Of a stretch of DNA of 64,000 nt, positions 47,105-55,778 are shown in pieces. The notes beneath the pieces are model-generated. The model saw only the letters and a list, made by a program, of their open reading frames with translations. It did no database searches and was not told the DNA's origin. Origin of the DNA: Winogradskyella algicola (GTDB taxonomy: Bacteria; Bacteroidota; Bacteroidia; Flavobacteriales; Flavobacteriaceae); NCBI RefSeq assembly GCF_005869935.1, contig NZ_SZQF01000001.1, positions 186,001 to 250,000 on the forward strand, written 5' to 3'. How positions within the stretch are numbered: position 1 is the first letter of the stretch; every line of letters starts with the position of its first letter. A program made the translations under genes and the position numbers.

Positions 47105-48031
47105 TTACAAGCTGCTTGTATTTAAAAAACCATTATCCCATAGAGGTTGTTTTATCCAATTTTCTGGAAAAGACATACCTTTATAAATATCAATATTATC
47201 ATATTTACTAAACAAATCCAACAATCTTTCCCTTAATGTGTTTTTTGGATTTACTCTATCTAATAAATACTTTATTATACAAATATAAACATAAGATGAG
47301 TTTTTTGGAACTCCTGTTAAGTCAACCCAATTATAAGTAAGTTCTTTCTTAAATTTTGCAGCTTTATGGGATAAATTTCTGTTCCAAAACCTTGAATGAT
47401 GAGCACAAATATTCCTAGTGTAAGTTAAAATCATCAACCAATTTTCTAAAATAGGTGTATGCAAACCATAAAATGATGCTATTTCACTTTTAGCTGAAGA
47501 ATCCTTTAAGTTACTATAAAGTTTAGATAAATGCGTAAATGTAACAATCTCTAGAGCCATCCAACTGGGTAAGTATGTGTTTAGATAGTTTTTTCTGTAT
47601 TCAAGTGCAAAATCTTCAGCACTATCGATTGACATATCATAAGTACTCTTTAAACTATTGTTGTGAAGACTTGTGTCTTTAAACAATCGTTTATGAGTGT
47701 ACCAAAAAGAATCATACTTATGTGATAACACATATGTTAATTTTGCTCTGAAAGAAATTTCTATTTTCTCAATATCACTAGAAAGTAGCTGTTTTAATTC
47801 CCTGTCAAAGCAATAAATTTTAAATGCATTTTCAAAGGTACTCCCTTCCTTAAATTTATGTTCGCTTTTTGGTTCCTTTAGCATAGGATATAAATATCCG
47901 CTAATTCTATAATAACTTAAATTTTCTAGCAAGTGAAGTGCTTTTTCCTTATTTTTAACCTCTAAACCTCTAGAAATAAGTCTTTCTAGCTGTTCTTCGT
48001 AAGTAAGAGCTGTTTTTTTATAAACTTTCAA
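47105..48031 (-). CDS. Abi_2-family abortive infection protein (HEPN)
   Basis: The 308-residue protein belongs to the AbiD/AbiF (Abi_2) family. The start (TYEEQLERLISRGLEVKNKEKALHLLENLSYYRISGYLYPML) is characteristic, and the HEPN RNase motif R-x4-6-H is seen in RNICAHHSRFWNR (about 214-226). Family members stop phage growth by an RNA-directed toxic activity. The gene is the cargo of an IS1595-derived element inside the island. Its stop codon abuts the decapitated small ORF. It is AT-rich relative to the RM genes, which suggests separate arrival. Confidence 0.9.
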   Translation of the reverse strand: MKVYKKTALTYEEQLERLISRGLEVKNKEKALHLLENLSYYRISGYLYPMLKEPKSEHKFKEGSTFENAFKIYCFDRELKQLLSSDIEKIEISFRAKLTYVLSHKYDSFWYTHKRLFKDTSLHNNSLKSTYDMSIDSAEDFALEYRKNYLNTYLPSWMALEIVTFTHLSKLYSNLKDSSAKSEIASFYGLHTPILENWLMILTYTRNICAHHSRFWNRNLSHKAAKFKKELTYNWVDLTGVPKNSSYVYICIIKYLLDRVNPKNTLRERLLDLFSKYDNIDIYKGMSFPENWIKQPLWDNGFLNTSSL

Positions 48032-48226
48032 GACTTCTTAAAAATAAAATACCACCCCTAATGCGCTTCAGATGACGAATCATGTGCTAGGCGGGAGTGG
48101 TTTGTTGTATGCGAAGATAACTTAATTTGTTGTTGTTGTTGGCAACAAACAATACTTTTTATCTATAATCAACAGGTCTGTAATAGCTAATAATTATATT
48201 ATTAGCAAATTAGTATCAAATTATTA
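48032..48226. other. non-coding gap upstream of the Abi gene
   Basis: It holds a partly paired region (ACCACCCC ... GGGAGTGGT, about 48051-48099), GTTGTTGTTGTTGGCAACAAAC near 48140, and AT-rich sequence that may contain the Abi promoter. No reading frame of note. Confidence 0.4.
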
Positions 48227-48443
48227 TTACCTTTTTATTAGTCGCTCATAACTCAAAGTACTTTCACTATCTACTAAGAACTTTTCAAAACGCTTTTGGC
48301 TATACAAACTAGGAGTATTAAATCTAGCTGAATATTCATCTCTAAATTACGCTTCAAATGGTTATCGCTAACTTGGTATAACGTGTAGACCACACTTTAA
48401 AACAGACCAAAAGTTCTCAATATGATTAGTATGTACTTGCCCC
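48227..48443 (-). pseudogene. IS1595-family transposase remnant, frameshifted
   Basis: The minus strand encodes VHTNHIENFWSVLKCGL, then shifts frame, and later reads KRFEKFLVDSESTLSYERL before a stop. It matches the remnant at 17970-18197 over its whole length but has several small indels. It is therefore an older or less constrained copy. Confidence 0.8.
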
Positions 48444-48560
48444 TTTATATAGATATTCTATATTGCATATAAGTTTTAGGTATATTTATAAGCATTGCCA
48501 GCAAGACTTTTTATATGTCTAAGAAGATTACTTAGTGACAACTTTTTATCTCTGTTGACA

Positions 48561-48917
48561 TTACAAGATGTTCAGAACAAATTCTGAGCTCTCATAGTTA
48601 CCCTTAGCATAAAGCCTATACTTTATATCCTCAATGCTAGTACAGAGACAACACATGTAAACATCAACGAAGAGGTTGTTTCTTTCATAATAATCGTACT
48701 CCCATTGTCTTGGCAATATCTCCTTACAGTACTCCTCCAGCTCTCCAATTGTATAATGAACAGTAAATGACACCTTATTAAACACGTGTTTCTTTTCTTC
48801 ACTATAAAAAGCGTGTACCAGGAAGAACATTCCCTCTATTCTATCTATTTTGTAATGTGTCGTTATGAACGTTAAGTATGCTTTTAACTGCTGATCAAAG
48901 TTTAGTCTTTTTGCCAT
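48561..48917 (-). CDS. hypothetical protein downstream of the integrase
   Basis: The 118-residue protein has a helical N-terminus (LNFDQQLKAYLTFITTHYKIDRIEGMFFLVHAFY) and a mixed second half with C-x-x-C-x-C-like MCCLCTS. Its start is adjacent to the integrase stop, so both form one transcript. Small genes in this place often encode excision or directionality factors, but no HTH is visible. Function not recognised. Confidence 0.65.
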   Translation of the reverse strand: MAKRLNFDQQLKAYLTFITTHYKIDRIEGMFFLVHAFYSEEKKHVFNKVSFTVHYTIGELEEYCKEILPRQWEYDYYERNNLFVDVYMCCLCTSIEDIKYRLYAKGNYESSEFVLNIL

Positions 48918-50141
48918 TTATTTATGTTTAGTTTGTTTTAGTTTCTCGATTTGCTCGCTAACCTTTAGCTGAACTACTTTACCATAACTATCTTGTGTAA
49001 TTTTCATACTAGAATGCCCTAACAGCTCGCTTACAATTTCCATAGGAACATCGTTATATAATAGCACAGTACTGGCAAATGTACGCCTAGCCATGTGCGT
49101 TGTCATTCGTTTGTCAATACCTATGATATGGGCTATTTCCTTTAGGTAAGAATTATACCTCTGGTTACTAATTTGAGGAAGTACTTTAGATTCTGAATTA
49201 GAATACCGCTCTATGATCTCTAATGCCTCTGGAAGCAGAGGAACTGAAATTTGCTTACTTGTTTTCTGCCTTTTCATTTGGATCCATGGGTTTCCATCAA
49301 AACCTTTCACTATATGATCCTTGGATAGACTCATAGCTTCTATATACCCTAGCCCAGTGTAGCAGGAGAACACAAATAAATCTCTTATAACACCTAGTCT
49401 AGACTGAACAAAAGAAAATTCCTTGACTTTTTCCAGCTCTTCTTGACTGAGGAATATTACCTCTCGATTCACTCTTTTTGCCTTATGCAATAGAAATGGA
49501 TTTTCGCTTAGTACTTTCTTGCCAATAGCAGCTTTAATCACCTTTTTAAATCTCTGAAGTTTCTTATTAATTGTGACCTGCTTCAGCTTACGGGTTACTT
49601 TGTAATAGTACTCAAGGTCATCTATGAATTGGATATCTAGTGATGTAATGGGCACATCTTTCTTCTTGTACCTTATATATATAAACCTTTCTATGTCCTG
49701 ATAGATGTACAGAAACTTATTCCAGGTTACTTCCTTTAAATCGACTCCTACAAGGGCTTTATTTCGCTTTAGATAACCTCTATAGAATTCTAATAAGCCT
49801 ATCTGATTTACTGCCTTTTCACCTTTAACAAGCCTAACTATGTCTACTACGTCATACTGTCCTTTACGCACTTCTAATTCCAACTGAGCAGTTAGAATTT
49901 TAGATCGAATTAATTGTAATTTTCTAGTGTGTAGAACCTGATCTTGGCAGGTACCTAAAATTGACTGTTTTTTTGCATTCCAATGCTCAGGGTTAACAAA
50001 AATTCCGGTAGAAAAGGGCTTCCTTTTTCCATTAAATGTGATTCTACATGATAAAGGACATTTACCCTGTTTATTCTCTTTAGACCGCATTAACACGAAT
50101 CTTATGCTAACTGGTTTGCCTAGTGATTCCATAGTTACCAT
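48918..50141 (-). CDS. int: tyrosine recombinase / integrase of the island
   Basis: The 407-residue recombinase has an N-terminal arm-binding domain (VSIRFVLMRSKENKQGKCPLSCRITFNGKRKPFSTG), a SAM-like core-binding domain (about 110-210) and the catalytic domain with HMARRTFAS (H-x-x-R), LGHSS and the nucleophile Tyr in ITQDSYGKV (about 390). The position of the first catalytic Arg reads CYTGLGYIEA, so Gly replaces Arg; loss of this residue is known from Bacteroidota integrases such as IntDOT. It lies 200 bp from the intact tRNA-Asn, facing away from it, as expected for a tRNA-targeting island. Two direct repeats lie in its promoter region. Confidence 0.94.
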   Translation of the reverse strand: MVTMESLGKPVSIRFVLMRSKENKQGKCPLSCRITFNGKRKPFSTGIFVNPEHWNAKKQSILGTCQDQVLHTRKLQLIRSKILTAQLELEVRKGQYDVVDIVRLVKGEKAVNQIGLLEFYRGYLKRNKALVGVDLKEVTWNKFLYIYQDIERFIYIRYKKKDVPITSLDIQFIDDLEYYYKVTRKLKQVTINKKLQRFKKVIKAAIGKKVLSENPFLLHKAKRVNREVIFLSQEELEKVKEFSFVQSRLGVIRDLFVFSCYTGLGYIEAMSLSKDHIVKGFDGNPWIQMKRQKTSKQISVPLLPEALEIIERYSNSESKVLPQISNQRYNSYLKEIAHIIGIDKRMTTHMARRTFASTVLLYNDVPMEIVSELLGHSSMKITQDSYGKVVQLKVSEQIEKLKQTKHK

Positions 50142-50173
50142 GGTGTTTTACTAGGTATGTTTTTCGGATTCAA

Positions 50174-50206
50174 TTTTGGGTACCTCCAGATTTTTTTTTG
50201 GGTACC
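50174..50206. promoter_or_regulatory. two TTTTGGGTACC direct repeats upstream of int
   Basis: TTTTGGGTACC occurs at 50174-50184 and 50196-50206, 22 bp apart (about two helical turns), just before the integrase start. They are candidate sites for a regulator or for integrase arm binding. Confidence 0.55.
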
Positions 50207-50312
50207 CGAATTCTCTACCTTTTTTAAGACAAAAAGCCTATTTTTCTAAAAAAGGTTATTTAGTGTAGATTATAAAGATATTCGTGTTATCGTACTACAG
50301 GTAAGGCTTTAA

Positions 50313-50345
50313 CAAAAAAAAGACGCCACTTTTGAAAGTGACGTC
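50313..50345 (-). terminator. terminator of tRNA-Asn supplied by the island
   Basis: On the minus strand GACGTCACTTT-CA-AAAGTGGCGTC is followed by TTTTTTTT. It differs in stem sequence from the original terminator now at 27139-27170, which shows that the element brought its own. Confidence 0.85.
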
Positions 50346-50385
50346 AGGCTTTTTTTGCTCCTCAGGTTGGGCTCGAACCAACGAC
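50344..50385. repeat. attachment site, tRNA-proximal copy (42-bp direct repeat)
   Basis: Identical to 27159-27200. It covers the 3' end and T arm of tRNA-Asn plus the TCAGGCTTTTTTT terminator part. Confidence 0.9.
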
Positions 50386-50431
50386 CCTCTGATTAACAGT
50401 CAGATGCTCTAACCAACTGAGCTACTGAGGA
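50358..50431 (-). tRNA. tRNA-Asn(GTT)
   Basis: Complete canonical tRNA on the minus strand: acceptor TCCTCAG/CTGAGGA, D arm GCTC-AGTTGGTTA-GAGC, anticodon stem TCTGA/TCAGA around CTGTTAA (anticodon GTT), T arm GTTGG-TTCGAGC-CCAAC. It serves as the integration target of the island, which has reconstituted its 3' end. Confidence 0.96.
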
Positions 50432-50503
50432 AGGTGTTTTTTCGCTTTAGCGAGCGCAAATATAAATTATTTTTTAATCTCTGCAATATGAAAACTTATT
50501 TTT

Positions 50504-51847
50504 TTATTGTGTAATTGCTTTAAATATATCGTTACCGTTTGCAAACAATACTAACGCTATTAAAATAAAGAACCCAACAATTTGCGCACGCTCTAAGAAT
50601 TTTTCGCTTGGTTTACGACCAGACACCATTTCATAAAGTAAAAACATCACATGCCCGCCATCTAATGCTGGTATCGGTAATAGATTAAGTATCGCTAACA
50701 TTATTGACAAAAAAGCTGTTAATCCCCAAAAATAAGGCCAACTCCAAACTGGTGAAAATTGATCGTAAATTGCTTTAAAACCTCCCAATCCTTTGTAAGC
50801 TCCTGTACTTGGATTAAAAATTGCCATTAATTGGTCTCCATAGTTACTAATGGTTTTAGTAAACTTTCGCCATCCTGCACCAAAACTTTCACCAAAGCTA
50901 TACTCTTTTCTAAAGATATCATAGTAACCTAATTCTTCAAAACGTTTAGGATTGTTGTAAGGTATAATCCCAAACTTCCCTCTTTCATTAAGTTGAAGTT
51001 TCATTGTTGAACGTGTATTGTCCTCATGCAATACCTCAACAGAAATACTCGTATCTTTTAAGTCTCCTTTAACTTCATCTAGTTGATCGTAATACTTTAA
51101 TGGTTTTCCGTTAATACTCGTTATAACATCTCCTTGCTTTAAGCCTTTATCTTTGTTTAAAGAAGAGTCGGCAACTTTACCAACCATAAAAGGTATGCGA
51201 TATTCGAAATTAGTTTTTACACCACTAGCAGAATATTGTCCTAAAAAATCTTCAGGTAAATCAATGGTTTGTTCTTTACCATCTCTACTTATTGTAATAG
51301 ACTGTGCTTTAATGAGATTAAAACCAATGTCAGAATCGTTAATAATTGGCTCATCGTTTATAGCTAAAACCTTGTCTCCTGTCTTAAAACCTAAATCACT
51401 TAACAACGGATTTTCTATTGAATAACCATCTTTTAAGCTTTCAACTTTAACATCAGAATCACCGTAAACAAAGGATATAGCTACGTAGATAACATAAGCT
51501 AAAATAAAGTTTACCGTTACACCACCAAGCATAATAATTAAACGTTGCCAAGCAGGTTTAGATCTAAACTCCCAAGGCTTTGGTGGTTGTGCCATTTGCT
51601 CTTTATCCATGCTCTCATCTATCATTCCGGCAATTTTCACATAACCACCTAAAGGCAACCAACCAATACCATAAACGGTATCACCGATTTTCTTTTTGAA
51701 TAGTGAATACTTTACATCAAAAAAGAGGTAAAATTTTTCAACCTTAGTTTTAAAAAGTTTTGCTGGTATAAAGTGACCCAACTCGTGCAATACGATAAGA
51801 AGGGATAAACTTAGTAAGAATTGGGATATCTTAATTACAAATTCCAT
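50504..51847 (-). CDS. rseP: RIP metalloprotease RseP (site-2 protease)
   Basis: The 447-residue intramembrane zinc protease has the catalytic motif VLHELGHF in the first membrane helix (about 19-26), NPIPALDGGHV-type third motif (LLPIPALDGGHVMF near 392-405), and two periplasmic PDZ-like regions (about 135-300). It cuts membrane-bound anti-sigma factors or remnant signal peptides. The length and the order of the four membrane segments are normal. It is monocistronic and divergent from the SCO gene. Confidence 0.95.
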   Translation of the reverse strand: MEFVIKISQFLLSLSLLIVLHELGHFIPAKLFKTKVEKFYLFFDVKYSLFKKKIGDTVYGIGWLPLGGYVKIAGMIDESMDKEQMAQPPKPWEFRSKPAWQRLIIMLGGVTVNFILAYVIYVAISFVYGDSDVKVESLKDGYSIENPLLSDLGFKTGDKVLAINDEPIINDSDIGFNLIKAQSITISRDGKEQTIDLPEDFLGQYSASGVKTNFEYRIPFMVGKVADSSLNKDKGLKQGDVITSINGKPLKYYDQLDEVKGDLKDTSISVEVLHEDNTRSTMKLQLNERGKFGIIPYNNPKRFEELGYYDIFRKEYSFGESFGAGWRKFTKTISNYGDQLMAIFNPSTGAYKGLGGFKAIYDQFSPVWSWPYFWGLTAFLSIMLAILNLLPIPALDGGHVMFLLYEMVSGRKPSEKFLERAQIVGFFILIALVLFANGNDIFKAITQ

Positions 51848-52041
51848 GTAGTCATTTTCAAATTTCGATTGACAAAAGTAACGTTTTCAAGGCATTTAGA
51901 AAACAATTGTATTTCCAAACAGAATATTTTTTACAATGAATTATAAATCACTGTCTTACAGCATTATATTTCTGTTAAAAATATTTAAGAAAATTTACCT
52001 TAATCGTATCTTTGCAATTCATAATTTTTGAAGCTTAATCT

Positions 52042-52716
52042 ATGTCTTTCCTCTCTTTTTTTAAAGAATATAAAAAATTTGGAATTTTCTTTACCGTATT
52101 GTCTCTTATCATACTAGCAATCATCTACAATGTACTCAATGTTCCTACACCTCTACCTATCTATCAACCTGCTATGGTAAGTGAAGAGTTGGTAGATAGT
52201 ACTATACAACATCAGGCAAAATATCATAAGATTGCAGATTTTAGTCTAATTAATCAAAATGGCGAAACCATTACTCAAGACACCTACAAAGATAAAATTT
52301 ATGTTGCTGATTTCTTCTTTACAACGTGCCAAACCATATGTCCGATAATGACAGACCATATGTACCAAATACAAAAAGAAATTATTAGTGATGATGAAGT
52401 GATGCTACTTTCGCACTCTGTAACACCAAAAATTGATAGCGTTGCACAGCTTAAAAAATATGCCAAGAAAAAGGGTGTCATTGACCGTAAATGGAATTTA
52501 GTAACAGGTGATAAAAAACAGATTTATGAATTGGCAAGAAAAAGTTACTTGGCTGTAAAAACAGATGGCAATGGAGATGAGTATGATATGATCCATACCG
52601 AAAACTTTATGCTTATAGATAAAAAGCGCCAAATCAGAGGTTTCTACGATGGCACCAATCCTGAAGACATCAAAAAAATCCTTGAAGACATCAAAATCTT
52701 AAAGCAAGAAGACTAA
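52042..52716 (+). CDS. SCO1/SenC-family copper chaperone
   Basis: The 224-residue protein has one N-terminal membrane helix (about 13-32) and a thioredoxin-like periplasmic domain. Copper ligands are present: TTCQTICPIMTDHM (CxxxC, about 95-99) and the His in YDMIHTENFML (about 188). The family delivers copper to the CuA site of cytochrome oxidase or acts as a thiol-disulfide protein. It is followed by feoA after 78 bp. Confidence 0.93.
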   Translation: MSFLSFFKEYKKFGIFFTVLSLIILAIIYNVLNVPTPLPIYQPAMVSEELVDSTIQHQAKYHKIADFSLINQNGETITQDTYKDKIYVADFFFTTCQTICPIMTDHMYQIQKEIISDDEVMLLSHSVTPKIDSVAQLKKYAKKKGVIDRKWNLVTGDKKQIYELARKSYLAVKTDGNGDEYDMIHTENFMLIDKKRQIRGFYDGTNPEDIKKILEDIKILKQED

Positions 52717-52794
52717 ATTCTTCTAAAAGCACTTTAAACACTTGAATATTTAGCTTATTTTTGCTTCTTTAAATTCAATCTAAATAAGGATAGC

Positions 52795-53022
52795 TTGACA
52801 CTTGCAGATTTAAAACGCGGAGAACAAGGCATCATAAAAGATGTATCATCAATACATATTCCATTAAAATTATTAGAAATGGGATGTTTGCCTGGTAACA
52901 CAGTTGAATTGGTTCAAGTTGCGCCATTTGCAGATCCTATGTACCTCAACATTAATGGTACACACCTCGCCTTAAGAAAAGAGACTGCAATACACATAAC
53001 AATAGAAATCGTCAATGGGTAA
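52795..53022 (+). CDS. feoA: ferrous iron transport protein FeoA
   Basis: The 75-residue SH3-like protein has the FeoA pattern LADLKRGEQGIIKDVSS, LLEMGCLPGNTVELVQVAPFADPMYLNINGTHLALRKE. It assists FeoB in Fe(II) import. The start is TTG at 52795, which gives MTLADLKRG as in other FeoA proteins. It overlaps feoB by 8 bp, so translation is coupled. Confidence 0.93.
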   Translation: MTLADLKRGEQGIIKDVSSIHIPLKLLEMGCLPGNTVELVQVAPFADPMYLNINGTHLALRKETAIHITIEIVNG

Positions 53023-55114
53023 GCAGATCAACGTTGCGTTAATAGGAAATCCTAATACTGGTAAAACTTCGGTATTTAATGCTTTAACAGGTTTAAACCA
53101 AAAAGTTGGTAATTATCCTGGTATTACTGTTGAAAAAAAAGAAGGGATTTGCAAACTTCCGCGTGGTGTTAAAGCACACATCATAGATTTACCCGGAACA
53201 TACAGTCTTAATGCTTCTTCTTTAGATGAAAACGTAGTTATTGAGTTATTGCTTAACAAAAACGATAAAGATTTCCCAGATGTTGCTGTAGTAGTTAGCG
53301 ATGTAGAACATCTTAAACGTAACCTTTTGCTCTTTACACAGATTAAAGACCTGGAAATCCCGTGCATATTAGTTATTAATATGTCTGATAGAATGGCTTA
53401 CAAAGGTATCACTCTCGATATTCCTTATTTAGAAAAGCAACTAAACACTAAGATTGCACTTGTAAGCACAAGAAAAAACAACGGAATATCTGAACTAAAA
53501 GAACTAATCACCAATTTTAAAGAGCTTTCTACAGAGCCTTGTATGAATGCCTCTTCCATAGACGAAACTTACTTTAATAACCTAAGAAAGGCATTTCCTA
53601 ATCAGTTACTATATAAACTGTGGTTAGTAATAACGCAAGATGTCAACTTTGGTAAAACAGATAGAAAGACTATTGAATACGTTACCAATTTTAAAACAAA
53701 AACCAAAGCCGATTTAAAACGTCTTCAGCAAAAAGAAACCATTAAGCGCTATCAGTTTATAAACGACACCCTTAAAGAAGGGCAAACAATTGACTTAAAA
53801 TCTGCTAAGGATTTAAGAATTAAACTCGATAGAATTTTAACACACAAAGTTTGGGGTTATTTAATATTTGGAATAATCTTACTTACCATTTTTCAGGCAA
53901 TTTACGATTGGTCTAGTGTACCAATGGATTTTATAGACGAATCTTTTGCCTCTCTAAGCGAGTGGACTAAGAGCATTTTACCACAAGGAGCTTTTACAAG
54001 TTTGCTAGCTGAAGGTATCATTCCTGGTTTGGGTGGTATTGTCATTTTTATACCTCAAATAGCCTTTTTGTTTCTCTTTATTTCAATCTTAGAAGAAAGT
54101 GGGTATATGAGTCGTGTTGTTTTCCTAATGGATCGTATTATGCGTCGTTTTGGGCTTAGCGGAAAAAGTGTTGTGCCTCTAATTTCTGGTACAGCTTGTG
54201 CCATCCCAGCAATTATGGCTACTCGTAATATTGAAAGTTGGAAAGAACGTCTCATTACCATTTTAGTAACACCTTTTACAACATGTTCTGCTAGGTTACC
54301 TGTATATCTTATAATCATTGCATTAGTAATTCCTGAAGGCAGAATTTTAGGCCTCAGTTATCAGGCATTGACTTTAATGCTCTTGTATTTAATTGGTTTT
54401 GGTGCTGCAGTTGGATCTGCTTGGGTACTTAACAAAGTATTAAAAATTAGAAGCAAAACCTTCTTTGTGGTAGAAATGCCTAATTACAAAGTACCATTAA
54501 TAAAAAACGTTGCGCTTACAGTTTTAGAAAAAACAAAAGCCTTTGTATTTGGTGCTGGTAAAATCATCTTAGCTATTTCGATAATTCTATGGTTTTTAGC
54601 CTCTTATGGACCAGGAAACGATTTTAATAATGCTGAAGAAATTGTAACAGAGCAATATGCTTCTAATAATCTTTCAGATGAAGAATTACAACAAAAAATA
54701 GCATCTCATAAATTAGAGCATTCGTTTATTGGTATCACAGGAAGAGCCATAGAGCCTGCTATTAGACCACTAGGTTACGATTGGAAAATAGGCATTGCAA
54801 TAGTATCTTCATTTGCTGCTCGCGAAGTATTTGTTGGTACTCTTGCAACCATTTACAGTGTAGGTAGTGATGAAGAAGAGACTATAAAAAACCGAATGGC
54901 TGGCGAAGTAAACCCTATTCTTGGTGGACCACTATTTAATTTTGCATCTGGGATTTCCTTGCTACTGTTTTACGCCTTTGCAATGCAATGTATGAGTACG
55001 CTCGCTATTGTAAAACGTGAAACTAATTCGTGGAAATGGCCATTATATCAATTAGTAGTAATGAGTTCTTTTGCTTATATTGTAGCATTGATTGCATTCC
55101 AGATCTTAAAATAG
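53015..55114 (+). CDS. feoB: ferrous iron transporter FeoB
   Basis: The 699-residue membrane transporter for Fe(II) has an N-terminal G domain: G1 GNPNTGKTS (about 10-18), G3 DLPGTYSL (about 55-62) and NMSD (G4, about 126-129). A regulatory helical domain follows (about 170-260) and then a polytopic domain with two Gate motifs (for example SGTACAIPAIMATRNIESWKERLITILVTPFTTCSARLPVY, with the conserved Cys). FeoA precedes it and a small Cys-rich membrane protein follows directly. Confidence 0.96.
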   Translation: MGKQINVALIGNPNTGKTSVFNALTGLNQKVGNYPGITVEKKEGICKLPRGVKAHIIDLPGTYSLNASSLDENVVIELLLNKNDKDFPDVAVVVSDVEHLKRNLLLFTQIKDLEIPCILVINMSDRMAYKGITLDIPYLEKQLNTKIALVSTRKNNGISELKELITNFKELSTEPCMNASSIDETYFNNLRKAFPNQLLYKLWLVITQDVNFGKTDRKTIEYVTNFKTKTKADLKRLQQKETIKRYQFINDTLKEGQTIDLKSAKDLRIKLDRILTHKVWGYLIFGIILLTIFQAIYDWSSVPMDFIDESFASLSEWTKSILPQGAFTSLLAEGIIPGLGGIVIFIPQIAFLFLFISILEESGYMSRVVFLMDRIMRRFGLSGKSVVPLISGTACAIPAIMATRNIESWKERLITILVTPFTTCSARLPVYLIIIALVIPEGRILGLSYQALTLMLLYLIGFGAAVGSAWVLNKVLKIRSKTFFVVEMPNYKVPLIKNVALTVLEKTKAFVFGAGKIILAISIILWFLASYGPGNDFNNAEEIVTEQYASNNLSDEELQQKIASHKLEHSFIGITGRAIEPAIRPLGYDWKIGIAIVSSFAAREVFVGTLATIYSVGSDEEETIKNRMAGEVNPILGGPLFNFASGISLLLFYAFAMQCMSTLAIVKRETNSWKWPLYQLVVMSSFAYIVALIAFQILK

Positions 55115-55252
55115 ATGAACGATATTATTCAAAATATACTAGTTTTTTCGGCACTGCTGGTTTCTTTAGGGTTTCTAATCAAAAAATTCATCTGGAAACC
55201 TAAAAAAGTATCAAACAAATCTTGTGACTCTGATGGTTGTGGGTGTAACTAA
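55115..55252 (+). CDS. FeoB-associated Cys-rich membrane protein
   Basis: The 45-residue protein starts immediately after the feoB stop codon. It has one membrane helix (about 5-24, IQNILVFSALLVSLGFLIKK) and a C-terminal cysteine cluster (SCDSDGCGCN). This layout is that of the small FeoB-associated Cys-rich membrane proteins, which take the place of FeoC in many phyla. The cluster may bind iron or an Fe-S centre. Confidence 0.85.
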   Translation: MNDIIQNILVFSALLVSLGFLIKKFIWKPKKVSNKSCDSDGCGCN

Positions 55253-55310
55253 TCTACCATAACTGATATATATCAAATTTTCTTTTTAAAAATTCACTAA
55301 CTTTGTTTTC

Positions 55311-55709
55311 GTGAATAAACTGATTGCCATACTATTATCGGGTTTTATACTTACACAGAGTTTTCAGATAAGTATAGATGATATCATGCAATTAGATGAA
55401 CTCATTGAGCATGCTCAGTTTCACAAACAAGAGTATGGTGATAATTTCTTTGTGTTCCTTTCTAAACATTATGGCGAATTAAAGGTCGAGCATACCGAGC
55501 ACAACCATAAAGAGCAAAATGACCACGAACAATTACCGTTTCAATGCCAAGGACATTATGTCTCGCTTTTGGCTATTGTTCAATCGCCTTTTCAACCTTC
55601 ATCAGATACTTTTGAAATAACTTCAACTAATGAAGCTAACTTTCATTATTTAAACCTATACGCTTCCATAAGCGACACTCAACTTTTACAGCCACCTCGG
55701 CAAGCATAA
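55311..55709 (+). CDS. His-rich exported hypothetical protein upstream of the metal pump
   Basis: The 132-residue protein starts at GTG with a short hydrophobic signal-like segment (LIAILLSGFILTQSFQ). The mature part has a His/Glu-rich stretch (VEHTEHNHKEQNDHEQ, about 63-78) that could bind metal ions, and one Cys. It lies 70 bp before the RND pump gene on the same strand, so it probably belongs to the metal efflux operon as a periplasmic metal sensor or carrier. No defined family is recognised. Confidence 0.72.
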   Translation: MNKLIAILLSGFILTQSFQISIDDIMQLDELIEHAQFHKQEYGDNFFVFLSKHYGELKVEHTEHNHKEQNDHEQLPFQCQGHYVSLLAIVQSPFQPSSDTFEITSTNEANFHYLNLYASISDTQLLQPPRQA

Positions 55710-55778
55710 TTCATTTTAAAATTTTTCACTGTTTATGAACCATAAACAGGCAATTTTTCAATTTTAGTATTATGAATT

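Larger units (their letters stand above)
46705..48450 (-). mobile_element. IS1595-derived cargo element, copy 2
   Basis: It starts at GGTATCTATATACAATTTAC (46705) and runs through a 22-bp block identical to copy 1, a truncated small ORF, the Abi_2 gene and a frameshifted transposase remnant. Gene order equals that of the element at 16756-18200; only the cargo gene differs. It sits inside the tRNA-Asn island. The right boundary is approximate. Confidence 0.65.
27159..50385. mobile_element. genomic island integrated in tRNA-Asn(GTT)
   Basis: The island of about 23.2 kb is bounded by 42-bp direct repeats made from the 3' end of tRNA-Asn plus terminator sequence. A tyrosine integrase lies at the tRNA-proximal end. 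It carries a type I restriction-modification operon with two DUF262 proteins, a RepL-like protein, an Lrp-type regulator, a nuclease-helicase, an Abi_2 protein and an IS1595-derived element. No relaxase, coupling protein or conjugation pilus genes are visible, so it is an integrative element that would need help to transfer. Most of its cargo is anti-phage or DNA-processing. Confidence 0.9.
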
